Of a DNA stretch of 64,000 bases, positions 10,344-21,304 are shown piece after piece. Made by a program: the position numbers and the translations under genes. Each line of letters begins with the position of its first letter. Position 1 is the first letter of the stretch. The stretch is from Prorocentrum cordatum (lineage: Eukaryota > Sar > Dinophyceae > Prorocentrales > Prorocentraceae): the NCBI GenBank assembly GCA_963575745.1, contig CAUYUJ010003669.1, forward strand, positions 226,448 to 290,447, given 5' to 3'. A model generated the notes under the pieces. It saw only the letters and a list, made by a program, of their open reading frames with translations, had not been told where the DNA came from and searched no databases.

Positions 10344-11068
10344 CCCCCCGCGGCCGGCCCGGCGAGTTCAGCTCGCGCGGGCGGGCGAACATGAGTTAGG
10401 TATCGCCCCACATTGTTCATAAAAGCGTCGGAGCATGCGGCGCCCGGCAGTCTGGCCTCAGACTGGCTCGCCGCGCACGCGACGCAGGCGCATGGCATCC
10501 TTACCTCACGGCGACCCAGCCATCCCAAGCGGACGCAATTGAGCCGCCATCATTCGCCTCGAGGGGGACACGTCGGCATAGCCGCCGTCCCCCTCTCGTT
10601 CTCTTCCGCGCACCACCACCAGCGGTCGCGGGAGCTCCAGCTGTCGTTGTGCCTGCTGTCCGAGCTCCATGTCCACGATGACCACCAGTCTGTGGCGTTG
10701 TCCTGCCATGGGTTTGAGGAATCCGTTGTCTGCTGCTCGGTGCCGTCACTCGCGCGCCATGCCCTGCGCCGCGGCGCATCTGCATACTGGCGCCATGGAG
10801 CACCCTGGTAGCGAACGTCGCGGGCGGCGGGCAGCGGACCAGGGCGTTGACGCCACGGGGTGCGCCAGGGGGTGCGCGTCCGACCCGAACATATAGTATA
10901 CCCATCCTGTAGTATATCGTTTCCCGAACGGTGTTGCCAGAAAACGCACGCCACGACGCATATACTATAAGAGCTCTCGGTGCGCGCGTCGCCCCCGGGA
11001 GGGGACGCGCGCGTAGAATGAATTACTATGTTGGGGTGGCACCAATAAATGTGCTCTGCGCCTCGAAC

Positions 11069-11245
11069 CTCGCGGAGGGCCCCGTCAGGCAGCGGAAGCT
11101 GCCTGCCGCCTGGCACGGGGCCCCCGGCGGTCATGCCGCGCAGCTTCTGGGCGGCGCCGGCCGCCAGCTCGGCCGCGAGGGCGCCGCAGGCCTCGTGCCG
11201 GACGTTCTCCCAAGAGCCCCAGATGTCGAGGGGCAACGATATCCG
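11069..11245 (-). pseudogene. Duplicated exon E of the GBP-like gene, probably not spliced in
   Basis: It encodes the same helix as the intact copy (SLPLDIWGSWENV, then RHEACGALAAELAAGA) and keeps the GAG|GTTCGA donor. The acceptor region differs: the intact copy has GACTTTAG, this one GACATTTG, so the AG is gone, and a 7-bp deletion just inside the exon shifts the frame relative to that acceptor. Use of the next AG (GGGAG) would restore a local frame (RRISLPLD) but needs a different phase from exon D. The simplest reading is a skipped or dead exon. Confidence 0.6.
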
Positions 11246-11762
11246 ACGCTCCCACAAATGTCCGTGCGACTGGTTTGGGGCCTAGATTTTCGGTCCTCAA
11301 GGACCTTCCGCGGGCCCCGGGACCGTCGAAAGCAGACTGACGACGAAACCCTGGCCCCACAGGGAAGTTGTCTAGACCTCCGGGGGTCCAGGCGTCGAAC
11401 AAACTTGGAGCGCCAGGTGCCTGGGGTAGCGGGGGAGGGAGCGGCTCGGGGGGAGGAGCGAGCGATCCTGGGCCACGCAACGCTAAACCCTGATGGTCGG
11501 CGAACTCTGGGACGACCGCGGCGTCCGCGCGGCGGCGGTGCGGTCCCTCCGCGCAGTGCCTTTCACTGCGGCCGACACCGACCAGGCACCCAACCTCGTG
11601 GGAGTCCATGGCGACTGGCGGCTGGCGCGCTGCGCTGCGCGCGCCCCCCCCCCTCTGTCGACTGGCCCGGGGGGGGGTGGGGGGCGTCGGACAAGGAAAC
11701 GTCGACCTGTTATAGGCGATGCCTCGCCGATGGGTCGGCGATAGGCCCCCGATGGCAAATCC

Positions 11763-11767
11763 GAAAG
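11763..11767. other. Target-site duplication of element 1, left
   Basis: GAAAG directly before the left LTR, repeated exactly at 34781-34785 after the right LTR. Five bases is the usual target duplication for Copia-type LTR elements. Confidence 0.7.
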
Positions 11768-12114
11768 AGTACGTTGCCAATTATTTGTTGATCTGGGCTT
11801 ATCCTTGGCGGTGTTGGTAAGCAACATGCGATCATGTTCGTGCTGAAATCCTTTATCATCATCTTATGTCGGTAGGAGCTTCTTACTCAGGCTTACCTTC
11901 AACGTAGGTGATGGGCGTGATGCGCCCCTCCATGCCATGGCGAAATCAATGTGGTAGGGTGCCCGTTAAGCTTCGAACTCACTAGAAACTGCTAAGCGGT
12001 AGGGCCGGCTGGCCGAAGGGCGGGCAGGCGCGCGCTTTTCTCTCGAGCCAACGCGCAGCAGCTGCGACGACGCTGCGAGTCAGAAGTAGGCTCGGGGGGA
12101 CAACTAAATCAACT
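11768..12114 (-). repeat. 3' LTR of retrotransposon element 1
   Basis: A 347-bp sequence matching 34432-34780 along its full length with roughly a fifth of positions different. On the minus strand both LTRs begin AGT[C/T]GATTTAGT; the 3' LTR ends GTACT and the 5' LTR ends GTAGT. A run of six G on the minus strand lies immediately upstream, as expected for a polypurine tract. Confidence 0.75.
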
Positions 12115-12120
12115 CCCCCC
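12115..12120 (-). promoter_or_regulatory. Polypurine tract candidate of element 1
   Basis: Six G on the minus strand directly abut the 3' LTR start (GCGGGGGG|AGTTGATTT). Short, so position is the main support. Confidence 0.45.
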
Positions 12121-12320
12121 GCGGCCGGCCCGGCGAGTTCAGCTCGCGCGGGCGGGCGAATATGAGTTTGGTATCGCCCCACATTGTTCATGAAAGCGTC
12201 GGAACATGCGGCGCCCGGCAGTCTGGCCTCAGACTGGCTCGCCGCGCACGCGACGCAGGCGCATGGCATCCTTACCTCACGGCGACCCAACCATCCCAAG
12301 CGGACGCAGTTGAGCCGCCA

Positions 12321-13280
12321 TCATTCGCCTCGAGGGGGACGCGTCGGCATAGCCGCTGTCCCCCTCTCGTTCTCTTCCGCGCACCACCGCCAGCGGTCGC
12401 GGGAGCTCCAGCTGTCGTTGTGCCAGCTGTCCGAGCTCCATGTCCACGATGACCACCAGTCTGTGGCGTTGTCCTGCCGTGGGGTTGAGGAGTCCGTTGT
12501 CTGCTGCTCTGTGCCGTCACTCGCGCGCCATGCCCTGCGCCGCGGCGCGTCTGCATACTGGCGCCATGGAGCACCCTGGTAGCGAACGTCGCGGGCGGCG
12601 GGAGAACGCGCAGTCGGCGTGTAACCAGAGGAGGCTGCCCCGGAACTGCGCGGAGCATCCCACTGCGTCGGGTTCTCAGTGCGGCGCCGCCTGGGCTCTT
12701 GTTGGTCATCTGGCGCTCGGCTGCTTGCCCTCTTCGTTCCTTTGCCACTGCTTGCGTTGTCCTTCCCTTTCCTCGCGCCGTCGCCCCCCGTCCTCGCTGC
12801 CTTGGGGCGGCCCTCAGGCTGCGCGGAATGAGGCCGCATGGCACCCTTGGCAGATGGCTCGCGCACCGATGCTCCACCGACACAGACAGCTGGCGCACCC
12901 GAGTACGTGGGCCGCCCCCTAGGCGGAGGGGCCCCAAGAAACTCGGCCCGAGGCAAGCATTCCCCAATCTCCGCCGGCATGGTAGCCTTCAGTCTGGCGA
13001 GCGGCTCGACGTCCTTCGCGCCTGGAGCCGTCTTGCACCACACGGACCAACCGCAGCTTGGCGTCTCTCGGAAGGGGTCCAGTGTGGAATAGCCCTCCTC
13101 CTCCATCACCCTCCTGCTGATGCATGGCCACAATTTTCCGGGGGGCCGACGCACCCCCCCCCCCTGTCGCTGGCGCGCTGAGGTGTTCACTCTGGAAACG
13201 GATAAACCTCCGAGCCAGCTTTCTCGTCTTCTCGAGCTTGTATGGGGTCCTGCGGCGGAGGCATTTCGTCTTCTGGACAT
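12321..13280 (-). pseudogene. Unknown minus-strand frame with Trp/Ser-rich tail, element-1 extra block
   Basis: A 319-codon open frame. The first half is basic and low in complexity (Arg, Gly, Ala, Pro). The tail reads DNATDWWSSWTWSSDSWHND, strikingly rich in Trp and Ser. The same tail is present in the tandem copy at 10556-10830. Such Trp/Ser stretches resemble disordered parts of gag proteins, but no domain is recognised. It is the last frame before the 3' LTR. Function unknown. Confidence 0.3.
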
Positions 13281-14197
13281 GAGACCGTCATGGTGTTGCT
13301 ATGGAGTGCAGTCTTACCTTGGAGAGCGGTTTCCCTACGTTGGGCAATCGCCCCCGCATGGGTCTCCAGCCATTCCCCGCGCGCCCTGCGTTGGACACGA
13401 CCAGCGCCTGCCCCAGCCCATCTCTTAAGCACGAAGTCGTGGGCGTCGCCCTGACGGACCCCGGTTTTGAAGCCAAAATCATTGTAGACGACCTCCGGCT
13501 TGATTTGCCCAGCGTCGACAATGCGGGCCCCGCACTGCGCTGCAGTCCGACATGTGAAGCGCATCGGCGTCCCGACCCGATTACGGCAATATTTGCAGCA
13601 CTGGCGGTATCCGTCTTCCCACAAGTGAAGCGCGCATAGCGCGTCCTTCTTGTCCGCGGGAGCAAGTTCCTCGCCGTCGCCCTGGTTGGGCAGGCGGCGC
13701 ATCTTACAGTTCTGCTTCGCGAAAACAATGCAAGCCGCACCGAGCTCGGGATAGTTCAGCAGGTCCGCGAACCGTCGGTCATAGACCAACGTCCAAGATG
13801 CCCGCGCACGCTGAATGCCCGGCACAGTAGGCCACATTTTTCGGTGGATATCAATCCACATAGGGCGAAAAATAATCACCAAAGTGCCGTCGCGCAGCAT
13901 CCAGACATCCTGGTCCTCAAAGAGACGGGGCTGGAAGGTAACCGCACGCATGTCGGACAACCGATGCGGGTCATCGAGTCCGAAGACGCTGGCATCCAAA
14001 TCCTGTCCAGCCACCGCTCTTGCCCATCCACCCCGTCTGAACCACCTTGGCAGCTTTCCGTTTGTTTCGCCGTTCTCGCAAATCTGAATCTTCTCGAAAA
14101 CTGTCTGTGCTCCGAGGGCACCCCGCTCGCCGCTCCTTACAACTGGTTCGTCGAGTGCGGCATGCGGCCAAATGTCTGCCAGAAAACAAGTATACAC
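13187..14197 (-). pseudogene. Unknown minus-strand frame with clustered Cys, element-1 extra block
   Basis: A 336-codon open frame that does not match any family I recognise. Its middle has a Cys cluster (CALHLWEDGYRQCCKYCRNR, then FTCRTAAQC) that could bind zinc. N-terminal parts contain mixed hydrophobic and charged sequence (TLVIIFRPMWIDIHRKMW), which looks like folded protein rather than low complexity. It overlaps neighbouring frames at both ends, as if frameshifts had broken one longer protein. Confidence 0.35.
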
Positions 14198-14679
14198 CTA
14201 TGCTGTCGAATCCCCTGAAGGTCTTTCTTCGGTGCTTCGAGGCGCCCGGTCATAGACCGCTTCATGGCAGCGTCGTCCAGGGGAATGACAATGGCCTGCC
14301 GGGAACATCTCGCAGCCGCTTCGCACAGGATGCACGCGAGTTTCGGCTCTATAACCCGAACGGAACGACCCTTGCAGGCGCGAAACATCAACGGCGCTCT
14401 AGCTAGAGGCGGGAAGACATGGACCCCCTCATTAGCGCGGTCTTCTTTCCTTGGGGCGCGCCCGAAATTGTCCTCCCAATAATGGTGCTCGGCGGTCGGA
14501 CCCGTGCTCGCGTTTGTCATATCCACGCCGGGGGCCTGAACCGTGTCGGGAAGAAGTTGTGCGAGGGCACGCACGAAGCGTGCCCGCGCTCGGTCGCGCC
14601 CCTCGTCGCTCACAATCTTGACGATGACGCGCGCTTCAATCCACCCACCTGAGCTGCGGACATGGGCCGCGCTGCGCAT
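14137..14679 (-). pseudogene. Unknown minus-strand frame, element-1 extra block
   Basis: A 180-codon open frame containing a balanced composition (EARVIVKIVSDEGRDRARAR, later VIEPKLACILCEAAARC). No domain recognised. It overlaps the previous frame by about 60 bp, which suggests a frameshift in a longer coding region. Confidence 0.3.
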
Positions 14680-14961
14680 CCAAGTTGACGATGAGCGAGC
14701 CTAGGCGTCCAGATTCCTCCACGTCCACTCCCGAGTACCACAGTACTGAGCGTCGTTCACTGATGCAATCCATCGGGATAAGGCGGGGCCCTGGGGACGG
14801 GAGACAGCAGGGTTCGGCAGTGTTGAATCGGGCGCGAAGAAAAAATCTAGCTTTCGCGGCATCGTCAGCAGTCAGACTACGAAGGAACTGAAGTAATTGG
14901 TCGCCAACCAAACCTCGCGCCCACTCAAAGGTCCTTTCTCGCGTATCCCCTGTGTCTCTTC

Positions 14962-15909
14962 TCACGTTCCTCGAAGGGCCCCGGGCCAGCGTCGCGGCAT
15001 TCTTCCAGCCTCCGCGCCAGCTCGACGAGGAGAGCGCGCAGCGCCCCGTCGCCCCCATCCTCGATGAACGGCTCGCCAGGTTCGAGACGCGTGCTCGAGC
15101 CCAACATGTGCTGTTTCTCCTAAATCCCTCTTCCTCTGCTTGTGCGCATCGATTGAGATCTGTTCACTCTCGAGAGGCGCAGCAGCCCCACTGAGACAGA
15201 AGCACTGCGACATGAAAGCGCGAGGGAGCTTGTCAGAGAGCACGTCCAAGGACATCAAATCAGGCGGACTCCTGCGAGATATAACCTCTAGAGGTTTGTC
15301 CGCTTCATTGTTCTGCCCATGTTCTGGTTCACTCGACTCGACCTTATCCTCTGGTTCGCTGGGCTCGTCCTCTTCCGATTCCTCTTCTTCCGCTAGAACT
15401 TTTAGCGCGGCCTGGATCCGGGGCCTCGCTTGGCCGCCGGGAGGCGGAGGGTCTTCTTCATCAGGCGCGCCCAAACCGACCGTTTCTGGTTCTTTCTTGC
15501 GGGCTGGCTGCCCTTGCCTGGGTCTTGCACCCTCGATGGGCCCCTGACCTTGAGCATCCGCGACAGCGTCCGGGGGTGAAGGAACGGGCGGGGAGGCAGC
15601 GGCGTAGCCTTGCCCCTCCCCTCCCGCGCCTGCTGCGGAGGACTGCCCCAGCTCGTTTCCAGGGCGAGCCGAGTCAACTTCCATTTCCGCCGCAGAGAAC
15701 TTACCTCCTGCAACCCGAAAGCGATCTAAGCGCACAGACATGCGCGACGGACTGTCGGGCCCCTCAGGCGAATCCCTCGCGCCCTCGTTTATCTCAGCTT
15801 GGCACCGCCATTCACAGATTCTTTTCTCGTGGGCCAAGATCTCTGCAGGAGCGTTGCGTTTGAATGCGTCGGCCCAGCGCGAATATGCGCCCTGTTTGGG
15901 AGTGCGCAA
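14962..15909 (-). pseudogene. Unknown minus-strand frame with acidic linker, element-1 extra block
   Basis: A 315-codon frame. It starts with charged sequence (YSRWADAFKRNAPAEILAHE), passes through Pro/Gly/Gln-rich disorder and a strongly acidic stretch (AEEEESEEDEPSEPEDKVES), and ends in basic sequence that probably continues in another frame. The pattern is that of a disordered linker. No family assigned. Confidence 0.3.
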
Positions 15910-15963
15910 ATCGACGCGCAGCGCAGCATTCGGTCATTCGCCACGGTCGTACGAAATCACTGG

Positions 15964-16527
15964 CTACAGGTACGTTGACCTCTTCTTCGTATCCTTCTGC
16001 GCCCCCCTGTAGGTTGTACAATAACAACCGAGCTGAAGACAGATATAGACCTGCTCCAAGCGAAACATATTCTCCTTGGGCACCACTGGGCGTTTCCTGG
16101 TTAACGGCCTCGCATCGCCCATCGGGGGCAGTCGATGGAACGCCGCCCCTTCCCGTGGATCAGGCGGCTGCGCGGCCGGAGGAGCACGCGGGCGCAGTTC
16201 TCTCGAAGGGAAGCGACGCAATGTTTCCACATTGTAAACCTTCTTGAACCCGGACGCTCCTACGTTTCCCCTGTTTGGGAGCTGGCGCTTCTTCCCTGGT
16301 AGGATGGTCTTGCGATGGGCCACTGCCCGCGCGCGGATGTTGGCGCGGCCACGCCGAGCGAAATCTCTAATGCGCATGTGGAAATCCATCATGGCAAAGC
16401 GGCAACAGCCGGCCCCAATCCAGTCCTCAACACCATCGCCCCCTGCATGGTGGACAGGGTCTAAGTCTGGCACGATGCCCCCTTCACCCACGGCGTAGTC
16501 TTCTCCACGTGGGGGCAGCGGGTTCAT
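15964..16527 (-). pseudogene. Unknown minus-strand frame, element-1 extra block
   Basis: A 187-codon frame reading GAGCCRFAMMDFHMRIRDFA and then a basic, Pro-rich stretch (RELRPRAPPAAQPPDPREGA). It lies just upstream of the acidic-linker frame on the same strand. Not recognised. Confidence 0.3.
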
Positions 16528-16883
16528 CAGCCTTTAGTTCGTGAAGTGTCCGATCAAATATTGCATCCAGCGCTCATCCACGTCCACATTCGCGGGGGCA
16601 ATGTAGTTCGTCTCGAACATCGACATTCTGTCACAGCGGACCAGGGTGTTGACGCCAGGGGGTACGCAGCACTCCATATAGACTGGTCGGTTTCCAGCTC
16701 TGTTCCCCGAAACATCGCTACACATGGCAGGTCGCTCCCAGCGGCGAAGGCACGAAGACGTTCGATGAGCATTCTCTGGCTGCGCGAATCTCCTGGATCT
16801 GCTCTCGCTGCCGAGGACTGCACAGTGCCCGTCGGGCATCTCGCATCTGCGCCTTGATGTCGTTCCTTGTAGGATCATTGCCC

Positions 16884-17597
16884 TCAGTACTCTTCGCCAC
16901 TTCCCGTGTCCGCCAGAGAGGCACGGGAACCATCTCTCGTTCCGAACCCCGCCTCCTCCACTGGAGCGAGGGGGTCTGGGTCTACGATAGCGGCAATGCC
17001 CAGCTCGAACCCATCTCCGTTCGACACCTTGGGGAGGTATAACCAAAGCCCCTTGGCGCGCGTTTGCGGATGAGCAGTGAAGCACAAGCGGAGAGCAGTG
17101 CGCACCAGACTCTGGGGATGTGAGCAACAGCGCTGCTTGCTCTTCTCCGAATCCACGGCTTTGAATCCCCCAGACTCCGAGGGCGGAGCCAGAATCTGGA
17201 CGCACGTCACTGCCAGTCCGTCGTTGAAAAGTTCAGCCGCACAGGAATAATGGGTTTGCTGGCACGGGATGCGCATGGAATCCTCGAAAGCGCACACCCC
17301 TTCTGCAGGCGTGTGGGAGGCATTGAAAAGCTGCGTTCGTCCTCCGTCTTTCACTTCGAAAGCGACGAGAACGCCCGTATTGAGGACTGCACCAGGCCTG
17401 TTTATGTTGACTGCGTGCGAATAGAACGTCCACCCATCATTCGTTTTGGCGCGTACGAAACCGAATGGAATATCCAATGTCAGGGTGGCGATGGTATGCT
17501 CTGGCTGAACGTCAACCGAAAGTTCGGCAACGTCGAAAAGGTCGCATAACGTTCCCGACGTGCCGTTTTCACCCGTGCAAAGACGCCTCGCACTCAA
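16884..17597 (-). pseudogene. Unknown minus-strand frame, element-1 extra block
   Basis: A 237-codon frame with the most protein-like composition of the block: VAELSVDVQPEHTIATLTLD, FVRAKTNDGWTFYSHAVNIN and VLVAFEVKDGG alternate hydrophobic and polar residues as beta strands do. No known domain. A capsid or envelope-like beta-rich protein is a guess only. A short repeat near 16640-16675 (GCGGACCAGGGTGTTGACGC) also occurs at 10834-10853. Confidence 0.35.
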
Positions 17598-17668
17598 GCG
17601 CTCAATTTCTTATCGAGCAAGGTGCTGCTTGGCAGGCGTCGGAAAGCAGGCGCGCCGCATCACCGATG

Positions 17669-18202
17669 CTAGCAAAGCCTTCGAATCAGGCGATTTTGCC
17701 ACGTCGCTGGTGCAAACAAATCTTCAGGTATCAGCTCCCGCTCTAGCCCCTGGGGCACCGATGGAACGTGCGACAGCAGCACCTGATGATCGACCGTGCT
17801 ATCAAGAGAGATATCCCTACCTATAAGCAGACCTCGGTTCTTGTCCGTCTCTATCGTATCAGGCACGTTAACGATTGGTTTAAAACGTGGCTGGCTCGAT
17901 TCAAAGGCGCGAGGGCAGCCGATGTCATTCCCGCCAATCTCACATATCGGGTTGACCTCGGGGTGCCCATCCACATTGCCGGAGCCAGGGGTGATGCGCC
18001 GCGTCATCGGGTCGTCGCTGACATAGCCAGATCCCGCCCCGCCAGTGCGAGCGATCACCGGGACAAGCGTAGTGCCCCGCCCCTGTCCGGCAATGATTCT
18101 ATGCGCCGGTTTACATATCGTCGCGCAGAATCTCGCGAAGCACAAGAGCGCGATCAGGAAACATTGCTGAGTGAGCGATGCGATCGCCATGGGGGAGGGC
18201 AT
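17669..18202 (-). pseudogene. Unknown minus-strand frame with N-terminal hydrophobic segment, element-1 extra block
   Basis: A 177-codon frame. Its first part (TQQCFLIALLCFARFCATIC) would make a membrane segment or signal peptide if the Met at the start is real. The rest is soluble-looking (PIVNVPDTIETDKNRGLLIG). It lies in series with the neighbouring frames. Not recognised; a membrane anchor in an extra retroelement protein would be of interest but is unproven. Confidence 0.3.
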
Positions 18203-18228
18203 ATAGTGGCGAATCTCTTCGCGGCAAT

Positions 18229-18777
18229 CTAGCAGCTGCGCCCTTTTCTTTTACCCGGCCCGCGAACCGCGCAGGGCCCGCGTTCACGCGCGCCAGCATG
18301 GGCATCGGGGGAGTGTCCGAGAGGCTGAACGGGAGGGGGGGCTCGAAATCCAAATCCGCAAAATGTCGGAATCCACTCTCGCTGTGCCGCGCGCGGGTGA
18401 AGAAGCATTTGGCCCGCTTCGGGCGGGCTGGCTGGCTTTCCCTGCTGCTTCTCGTCGTTGGCGCAGGCGCGGCCCCCCCGTTCGGACCCCCCCTGGGCCA
18501 ATATTCCCCTCGACGCAGACCTTGCAGGCATTGGCGATGTACCTGGCCATTTCCCTCGCGTAGGATTGACCGGGGCCCGCAGCGCAATGCAATGAATCAC
18601 AGACGGGGTGTTCGCCCTTCCTGTGCAGCGCCGACCCATTAACGCATGGTGTTCTGCAAAAAAACCCAACTTCTTCCAAACATATGACCCCGTCGCTCTC
18701 AACGGCGGCGCCCCGACTAGCAATCTATTCCAAGCGACAAACTCCCCTCTGGCGGGGGGGGCCGCAGGACTGGGCAT
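18229..18777 (-). pseudogene. Unknown minus-strand frame, element-1 extra block
   Basis: A 182-codon frame of mixed composition (YVWKKLGFFAEHHALMGRRC) overlapped by another minus-strand frame at 18284-18679, so the true reading frame is unclear. Not recognised. Confidence 0.22.
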
Positions 18778-18834
18778 CGCCCAGTCCAGGGACTACCATG
18801 TATGTCTGATCATTCTGGGCGTCCACCAGCTGCT

Positions 18835-19404
18835 TCACTTTTCGAACAGTTCCGTCTCCAAGTCAAAGAAATTGCCTGATGTCCGCCCCCGGCGCCGCGC
18901 CGCACATGCGCCTGTCATCGCGGCCAGAATCCAAACCGTTTCCATTCCACAGCAGTGCGCGACTTCGGAATCCAGTTCCTGCCGAGGCGATAGTTTGACT
19001 GTCGAAGCTGCCATTTCCCTGTTGATCCAACGCCGCGATGGTCGGGGGAGTAGCTCCGCCCTGGCAGCATGCAAAGCACCCCGCAGTTTGGTTAAGCAAC
19101 CAGAATCGGTGGAGCGTCTTTGCCCCCCTGGCTGCTTTTCATGTTGCGATTCATGGAGGATCGCTGTGGAGTCTGACAGCAGCGCTATGTTGATGCCGGG
19201 GTATGAATAATTGCGTTTCTTCCACAAACAAACAGCAGCGGCACTGTGCCAATCTTCGGTCGGCACATTCCTTCCTGCGAAGTCGAGGATGTTCTGGCCG
19301 ACAAACATGTCGTGGAGCCCACGCATCTGGATCAGCTCAGCGTAGGCCGCGCACGTCTGCGCGAACCACCAGTGCCCGATATGGGGGACTGACAACAGCA
19401 ACAT
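18835..19404 (-). pseudogene. Unknown minus-strand frame, element-1 extra block
   Basis: A 189-codon frame reading HIGHWWFAQTCAAYAELIQM and then HDMFVGQNILDFAGRNVPTE, protein-like and possibly all-alpha. A different frame just upstream (19337-19555) reads ADYVISARDLTTKMAELVNV, so a frameshift near 19370 probably breaks one coding region. Family unknown. Confidence 0.33.
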
Positions 19405-19479
19405 TCACGAGCTCCGCCATTTTGGTCGTTAAGTCCCGGGCAGAAATGACATAGTCAGCTGCCGGGACAGAACCCGCTG

Positions 19480-20673
19480 TTAATACGTGGATGGGTATAC
19501 GCTCTCGCTCCCTTCCCTGGCCTCTCGAATGGCCCTTAGCCGCGCCGCCCCCCAAATGCCGTTCACGCTTGCATTTAACTGTTCCTGGGCCCGTCTGCTG
19601 TCCTCGGTGCCAGGCGCTGTCGACGACGCCGCTGCCCCGCTCGCATAGGCAGACTTAGCTCCGACGGGGCCCCGTGGCGCCCGTGCCCCACTAGCGCCCG
19701 CGGGGCTCGAAAAAACGCCACCCTCGTCCTGCTTCGACCCGGCGGCCCTCGGCGACCCAGCACTTCCCGACGACTTGGGCGGCGTCTGCTGCGGGGGCGG
19801 GCCGTTCGGCGGGGTCTGCGTCTGCGACGGCGGGGCGTCCAAAGGCGGGGGAGGCGCCGCTGTCATCCGTGGCCCTTCCGGCGAAGTAGACGGGGCCGAC
19901 GCGGCAGCGCCCGCCGCCCGCGTCGGCACCTTCGGCGGCGGCCCAGCTGGAAACGGCGGTTCCTTCGGCGCCTGCGGCTGTCCAGCCGAAGGTGGTGGAT
20001 CCTTAGGTGGGCGCCCGCGGGTGGCCTGCCAGGGGCGGCGCGCCCGCCGGCGGCGTCGGTGACCTAGCCGCTGGAGGCGGTGCCATCCGCGGCGTCGGCG
20101 GCCAAGTCGGAGGCGGAGGTGGCGCCCTGCGCCTCGGGGATCCCCCACCCGGCAGCGTCGGGGGCGGATCCTTCGGCAGCGGTGGTTGCGATCCACCGCC
20201 CGACATAGTCGTGGGCGGATCCTTAGCGGGGTTTGCGCCGGCCTTAACGATTGCGATGATGATCCAGCCGTGCTCGTCGGTCCCGTCGCGCTGCCCCGGG
20301 GCGTGTTCGACGGCTCGTCGGCGCTTGTCTGCGCGCGGATCGCTGACTTTGTGGCGGCCTCGCGCGGTGGCTGCCCTCCCGGCGGAGGAGGAGGAGACTT
20401 CTTCTTCCCCGCTTCTGTCGGTGGCGGCGCCGGTGGCGGTGGCTCGACCCTCTGACGCCGCCGCCGGCGGCGGCGCGGCCCTTTGCTCGGGCGCCTCGGG
20501 CTCGGCCCGCGCCTCGGGAGGAGGGGGCGCCGCGCGCGCCCGTCGACTGCCCCTCTTCGGCCCCAGCGGAACCTTGGGATTTTAGCGGCGGCCCGGGGGC
20601 GAAGCCGGCGCCGATCCTGCGGCACGCCACGGCGCCGGCGCCCCTTTTGCCGCGCCGCTCGGGCCATGGCCAC
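19480..20673 (-). pseudogene. Pro/Arg-rich low-complexity frame, start of element-1 extra block
   Basis: A 397-codon frame dominated by Pro, Arg, Gly and Ala (PPPPAPPPTEAGKKKSPPPP), with very high GC. It ends in a more ordinary stretch (AQEQLNASVNGIWGAARLRA) that leads into the next frames. It could be the disordered N-terminus of the extra-block protein, but GC-rich DNA keeps frames open by chance, so coding is uncertain. Confidence 0.3.
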
Positions 20674-20829
20674 CTGCAGCTTTCCATGTTGAATATTTCC
20701 CTACCTAGCCTCTGCCTAGAAGGGTTCTTACTCTCTGGGCTTAAAGGGGCCGGGCAGTGGAGAGCGCCCTGGGCGTTTCCCCCAGTATCCGCCCCGCGGT
20801 TCCCCCAGCTACGTCCCCTTAGCTTAGCG

Positions 20830-21300
20830 TTGCTTATCTCATCTTAGCTTATTACATCTTAGCTTAGCCTAGCATCATCTTAGCTCAGGCTTACCTTCGC
20901 TTAGCTCCCCTTTTCACCTTAGATTTGCTGAGCTTTAGCATAGCAGAGCACAGCATAGCATATCATTACCATGGGTGTAATTCCCTACCTAGGCCCTGCC
21001 TAGAGGGGTAGCTTAGCTTAGCCTAGCTTAGCTTACCTGAGTTTAGCATAGCGCAGGGCTGCAATCGCATATAGCATAACCAAGCATATCATTGCGTAGC
21101 GCAGCATAGCATAGCATAACACATCATAGCATCGCGCAGCTTAACATATCATATCATAGCAGCGCATAGTTTAGCATAGCACAGCGCATCATGTCATAGC
21201 ATAGCTTAGCATAGCATACCATAGCGCTATGCATAGCACAGCATATTATAACATAACGTAGCGCAGCATATCATGGTATACCATAGCATAGCACAGCATA
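20830..21300. repeat. Degenerate pentanucleotide repeat (TAGCA/TTAGC)
   Basis: About 470 bp of imperfect CTTAGCTTAGC and CATAGCATAGC units, AT-richer than its surroundings. No coding potential. Confidence 0.85.
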
Positions 21301-21304
21301 GCAA

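Larger units (their letters stand above)
9109..10831. repeat. Tandem segmental duplication, copy 1
   Basis: Near-identical over its whole length to 10874-12601, offset 1765 bp at the left end and 42 bp of separate DNA between copies. It contains part of repeat family 3, GBP exon E, a copy of the element-1 3' LTR (10008-10343) and about 490 bp of element-1 internal DNA. Small indels and substitutions separate the copies. Confidence 0.95.
10874..12601. repeat. Tandem segmental duplication, copy 2
   Basis: Second copy of the 1.73-kb unit. It contains the damaged exon E copy, the element-1 3' LTR and the start of element-1 internal DNA, and is continuous with the rest of element 1, so its right half is probably the original. 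Confidence 0.95.
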
